Assembly: GCA_041402125.1 (NCBI GenBank)
Contig: JAWKSY010000029.1
Span: 1 to 34,245 of the forward strand
Origin: JAWKSY01 sp041402125
GTDB taxonomy: Bacteria; Planctomycetota; GCA-002687715; DRQF01
Direction: 5' to 3'
Length of the DNA: 34,245 bases
Part shown: piece after piece, positions 31,411-34,245 of the stretch
Layout of the letters: each line of letters begins with the position of its first letter
Position numbering within the stretch: position 1 is the first letter of the stretch
Translations under genes and position numbers: made by a program
Notes under the pieces: model-generated
Database searches by the model: none
Told to the model about the DNA's origin: nothing
The model's input: only the letters and a program-made list of their open reading frames with translations

Positions 31411-32737
31411 CGACCTCGTCCGGGAAGGCGCGGTAGAGCGCGGAGCCGGGGCCCCAGGTGAGGAAGTACAGGTAGCCGTCCTTGCCCTGGTGGACGTCGC
31501 CCACGAAGGGGAGGTGTCCGATGTGCCGGTGCTCGCCGAGACCCATCTCGGGGGTGAGCTCCGCCGCGCGCAGCCAGCCGCGCATGACCTCGTGCCAGAG
31601 GAGCTTGCCGGTGAGGAAGCCGTGGTAGCGGTCGTTCCCGTCCGGCTCGTAGACCGTGCCGACGCCGGCCGCGACGCGCTGCTCGCCCTGGTAGCGATCG
31701 TCGTCGAGACTGAAGTCGTCGTTCTTCGTCCAGGTCACGAGCGGCTCGACGCAATCGTCGCGCTTCAGGTAGCCGTCGGTGTTGTGACCGATGCCCCAGC
31801 CGAAGTTGACCCCGCCCTTCGTCACGTCGAGGACGTCGATCTCCTCGTGCTCGGAGCCGACGTCTCCGAAGAAGAGGTAGCGTCCCTTCAGGAGCGTCGC
31901 GCGGAACGGCGCGCGGAGTCCGGTCGCGAAGATCTCGGGCGCGTAGGTGTCGTCGCCGACGAAGGGGTTGTCGGCCGGCACGTCGTAGCCGCCCTCCGGG
32001 CCCTTCCGCGGCGCGATGCGCAGGAACTTCCCGTTCAGGTCCTTCCGGTCCTGTGAGAGCTCGGGCCGCTCGGCGTCACCGACGCCGACCAGGAGCGTGC
32101 CGTCGGGCAGAAACTGGACGATGCCGCCCATGTGGTAGGGCTTCGGGGGCTCGCGACGCGAGAAGCCGATCACCTCGACGCGGCTGGCCAGGATCTCCTC
32201 CTCGGTTCCGTTCCAGCAGAGCCGGACGAGCGAGAGGTTGAGATCGGGCTTGTCGGTCTTCCACACGTAGACGAAGCGGTTCTCGGCGAAGTCCGGGTCG
32301 AGGTCCATCCCGATCACGCCGAGATCGCCGTCGGAGTAGTTGTCGTCGACCCGCACCTTGGCGGTCGCGTGCGTCTGCGGCGGGAAGTAGCCCTTCGCGT
32401 TCGGTCGCGACAGTTCGGGCAGATCCTCCATCTCCACTTCCCAGTGGAAGAGGTGCCCGTCGCGACCGAGGCAGAAGAAGCCGGGCCCCGTGGGGTCGTC
32501 CTTCACCTCGACGGCGACGAAGGGCAGCGTCGTGCTGCCGAGCAGCTTCTCGAAGCGGAGTCCGCGAACGGCCGGAGAGGACGGAGCGGGGGCCGGCGTC
32601 GGAACGCTCGACGCGGTGGGCGCGGCGGCGGTGGTCCCGGACGAGTCGGGCGCGGACTCGGGATCCTCGGGAGAGCAGGCGAGCAGCACCAGTCCGGCGA
32701 ACGCGGACACGACGGCGAGGAAGGGCAGGGATTTCAC
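31403..32737 (-). CDS. PQQ-dependent sugar dehydrogenase-like lipoprotein (glucose/sorbosone dehydrogenase)
   Basis: The 444-residue protein starts with a lipoprotein signal (KSLPFLAVVSAFAGLVLLA-C21) and a spacer rich in T, P, A and S. A beta-propeller with glucose/sorbosone dehydrogenase landmarks follows: LGVIGMDLDPDFAENRFVYV, YHMGGIVQFLPDGTLLVGVGD, LNGKFLRIAP, PADNPFV, EIFATGLRAPFR, FGDVGSEHEEIDVLD, GVNFGWG, and IGHLPFVGDVHQGKDGYLYFL. Such enzymes oxidise sugars or polyols using PQQ, passing electrons to cytochromes, here plausibly the diheme protein encoded just upstream. The GTG at 32737 fits the lipoprotein signal; an ATG at 32779 overlapping the previous gene would add 14 polar residues. 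The stop overlaps the next gene by eight bases. Confidence 0.85.
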   Translation of the reverse strand: MKSLPFLAVVSAFAGLVLLACSPEDPESAPDSSGTTAAAPTASSVPTPAPAPSSPAVRGLRFEKLLGSTTLPFVAVEVKDDPTGPGFFCLGRDGHLFHWEVEMEDLPELSRPNAKGYFPPQTHATAKVRVDDNYSDGDLGVIGMDLDPDFAENRFVYVWKTDKPDLNLSLVRLCWNGTEEEILASRVEVIGFSRREPPKPYHMGGIVQFLPDGTLLVGVGDAERPELSQDRKDLNGKFLRIAPRKGPEGGYDVPADNPFVGDDTYAPEIFATGLRAPFRATLLKGRYLFFGDVGSEHEEIDVLDVTKGGVNFGWGIGHNTDGYLKRDDCVEPLVTWTKNDDFSLDDDRYQGEQRVAAGVGTVYEPDGNDRYHGFLTGKLLWHEVMRGWLRAAELTPEMGLGEHRHIGHLPFVGDVHQGKDGYLYFLTWGPGSALYRAFPDEVDG

Positions 32738-32756
32738 GGCAGGAGTTCCGGAGGGA

Positions 32757-33824
32757 TCAGTGGGAGAGGGTGGCGTCATCGCTCTTCACGACGGCCGGGG
32801 GAAGCCCCGCGATCCACTCGCGGAGCAGCTCGGCCCCGCGGCGATCGACGATGGCGTTCCCGATCGGGGGCATGCGGGACGTCGTCCCGGCCCCCTCGTC
32901 GAGACTGCGCTCGAAGAGGCGGAAGACGACGCTGGCCTCCGGCGAACCGGGACTGACGAGCGAGGTGACGTGACGCGTGCGGAGGCGCGAGGCGTCGCGT
33001 CCGAGGAGGCTCGCCTTCGCCCGGTGCGGCCGGAGATCCAGCTCGTTGCCGACGAAGGTCGAGGATTCCGGGTTGTGGCAGTGGGCGCAGTTGCCGGCGA
33101 GATAGCCGAGCGCCTCGATCTCGGTGGGCGACTCCCCCACGATCTCGCGGTTCGGGATCTCGCCGTGACGCGTCTCCAGCGCGCCCTCGCGGGCGAGCTC
33201 GTCGAGGACGGCGTCCGAGAGCTGGAAGGGCTGGAAGCCGGCGACGCCGCCGCTCGCGTGGCACTGCAGGCAGGAGATCCGGCCGGGAACGACGTAGTCC
33301 TCGTCGCAGTCGGGGAGCCGGCAATCGAGGGTGACCGGACGGTCGTTCGTGCGGACCGCGTCCTGCCCGTCCTCGTCCCAGACGTAGACGGCGAACTCCC
33401 AGTCGGCGGCCCGACGCCGCATCACGCGGGTCTCGAGGCGACGGAAGCGCCCGTCCTCCTCGACGCCGAAGGACTTCGAGAGCGTCGCGCCCTCGGGGAA
33501 GGCGAAGCGACCGTCCTGCTCGACGAGCAGGGAGGATCCCGGCGGGAGGAAGAGGTGGCGCTCCTTGACGGCGCCGTCGCTCCAGAGCGGGTAGCGGACC
33601 TCGTAGCGCCGGCCGGTCGAGCCCGGCTCGAGAGCGGTGACGTCGCGGAAGAGACCCAGCGAGGACAGGCGGGGCGCGAGCGGCGCGTGGAAGTCGGGCG
33701 CGACGGCCGACGCCGCGACGACGTTCTGGGCGTTGCGGGAGACGCGCGGCCCGCCGCGGAGGGCGAGGACGACGGCGAGGGCGACGAGCGCCAGGGCGGC
33801 GAGACGGAGGGGCGAGATGCGCAT
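32757..33824 (-). CDS. SO2930-family diheme c-type cytochrome
   Basis: The 355-residue protein begins with a signal-anchor (RLAALALVALAVVLALR, residues 8-23). The N-terminal region carries the family signatures YEVRYPLWSDGAVKERHLFLP, FPEGATLSKSFG, and ETRVMRR with YVWDEDGQDA. Two haem-binding motifs follow: C185LQCH189 and C246AHCH250, with a final MPPIGN that can provide a methionine axial ligand. This matches the SO2930 (TIGR03806) diheme family, usually found beside a PQQ or propeller-type dehydrogenase. It heads a three-gene leftward operon: cytochrome, dehydrogenase-like lipoprotein, pseudosulfatase. I chose the ATG at 33824, where the signal segment starts; the upstream in-frame extension is arginine-rich and unconserved. 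Confidence 0.88.
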   Translation of the reverse strand: MRISPLRLAALALVALAVVLALRGGPRVSRNAQNVVAASAVAPDFHAPLAPRLSSLGLFRDVTALEPGSTGRRYEVRYPLWSDGAVKERHLFLPPGSSLLVEQDGRFAFPEGATLSKSFGVEEDGRFRRLETRVMRRRAADWEFAVYVWDEDGQDAVRTNDRPVTLDCRLPDCDEDYVVPGRISCLQCHASGGVAGFQPFQLSDAVLDELAREGALETRHGEIPNREIVGESPTEIEALGYLAGNCAHCHNPESSTFVGNELDLRPHRAKASLLGRDASRLRTRHVTSLVSPGSPEASVVFRLFERSLDEGAGTTSRMPPIGNAIVDRRGAELLREWIAGLPPAVVKSDDATLSH

Positions 33825-34052
33825 GGAGGAGGACCTCGTATCCCGGAGTACGGTCGACGTGCACATCCTGACGCGCGTCGACGAAGCGCCCGTGATCGGG
33901 GGTGGGCGTTTGGCGGCGCATCTCGTGAAGGGAGCGAGTGGACACGCGAAGCGCCGCGTCTTCACCCCCGCCCCTCACCGGGGCTTCACACGGGGCGGGA
34001 AACATGAGGACCACCGCGCTCCTCCCATCCCTGGCCGTCGCCGCTCCCACCC

Positions 34053-34245
34053 ATGGTCTTCACGACGCCGATCTTCCTCTTCGCCTTCCTGCCGCTCGCG
34101 ATCGTCCTCGAGGCCCTCGCGCGGCATCGGATGAGAACGGCGGCGCTGACCGCGCTGAGCCTCGTCTTCTACGGCTGGTGGCGGCCCGACTTCGTCCTCC
34201 TCATGGTCTTCTCCTCGACCGTCGACTTCGTCGCGGGACGCCGCA
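34053..34245 (+). CDS. MBOAT-family O-acyltransferase (AlgI-like), N-terminus only
   Basis: The first 64 residues begin MVFTTPIFLFAFLPLAIVLEAL, then LTALSLVFYGWWRPDFVLLMVFSS and VDFVAGRR. The MVF(S/T)(S/T)P-xFLF-FLP start and the SLxFYGWW motif are characteristic of AlgI-like MBOAT proteins that O-acetylate extracellular polysaccharides, such as alginate. The gene runs off the right edge, so the catalytic histidine is out of view. The ATG at 34053 is used. The 228 bases before it are shared with the divergent cytochrome operon; I see no clear promoter there. An ATG at 34002 leads into another frame and is discounted. Confidence 0.85.
   Translation, partial: MVFTTPIFLFAFLPLAIVLEALARHRMRTAALTALSLVFYGWWRPDFVLLMVFSSTVDFVAGRR

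Noticed and set aside
1..34245. A genome-wide reassignment of TGA as a sense codon
   Set aside because: Many genes here (rimB, rimK, DoxX-like, kinase, OxyR-adjacent genes) end properly at TGA with family-typical lengths.

Overview
The window is about 34 kb of very GC-rich DNA. It is packed with genes on both strands and shows no rRNA, tRNA, CRISPR array or complete transposon. The gene families point to the phylum Planctomycetota: a PSCyt1/DUF1549 cytochrome gene at the left edge, a complete DUF1549/DUF1553 (PSD1) + DUF1501 + cytochrome-c operon, a transmembrane Hanks-type Ser/Thr kinase, a degenerate sulfatase, and a diheme cytochrome next to a PQQ-type sugar dehydrogenase. This is an inference from family content. 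No phylogenetic marker gene is present.

Layout. 1-670 is the 5' end of a PSCyt1/PSD1 gene. 938-3295 is a tightly overlapping rimB-rimK-AstE/AspA-like operon for protein glutamylation. 3292-5314 is a leftward set: O-acyltransferase, methyltransferase and a small Imm17-like membrane protein. It is preceded by a 21-copy octamer minisatellite (5331-5498). 5763-8868 holds small membrane proteins, a DoxX-like protein, a membrane-anchored beta-sandwich protein and a P-loop kinase-like protein, punctuated by four REP-type palindromes (6516-6622 and 8862-8938). 8932-13417 is the planctomycete PSD1-DUF1501-cytochrome/LRR operon. 13605-17062 is a kinase followed by a secreted TlpA-like thioredoxin. 17223-19911 is an orphan membrane protein, OxyR, a heavy-metal-binding lipoprotein and an HNH-type protein. 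19982-25468 holds three secreted proteins, including a transglutaminase-esterase fusion and an S9 peptidase. 25494-28750 holds small accessory genes, several with single-base frameshifts. 28846-33824 is a cytochrome / PQQ-dehydrogenase / pseudosulfatase operon. The right edge starts an MBOAT (AlgI-like) gene.

The most interesting item is the thioredoxin-like gene at 13605-14762. Its reading frame is intact except for one TGA lying exactly at the first, nucleophilic cysteine of the WCxxC motif, so it reads W-TGA-P-P-C. A strong hairpin begins inside that TGA, with a bulged U and a GU in its loop, as expected of a bacterial SECIS element. A selenocysteine-containing periplasmic thioredoxin, coupled to a Ser/Thr kinase gene, is the most economical reading. 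A recent nonsense mutation is the main alternative.

Other notable points are REP palindromes that supply the stop codons of two convergent genes, an octamer repeat at the doorstep of an Imm17-like gene, a DUF188-GNAT-GNAT fusion, a sulfatase-fold protein lacking its catalytic residues, and a cluster of single-base indels between 25.0 and 27.9 kb that may be assembly errors.
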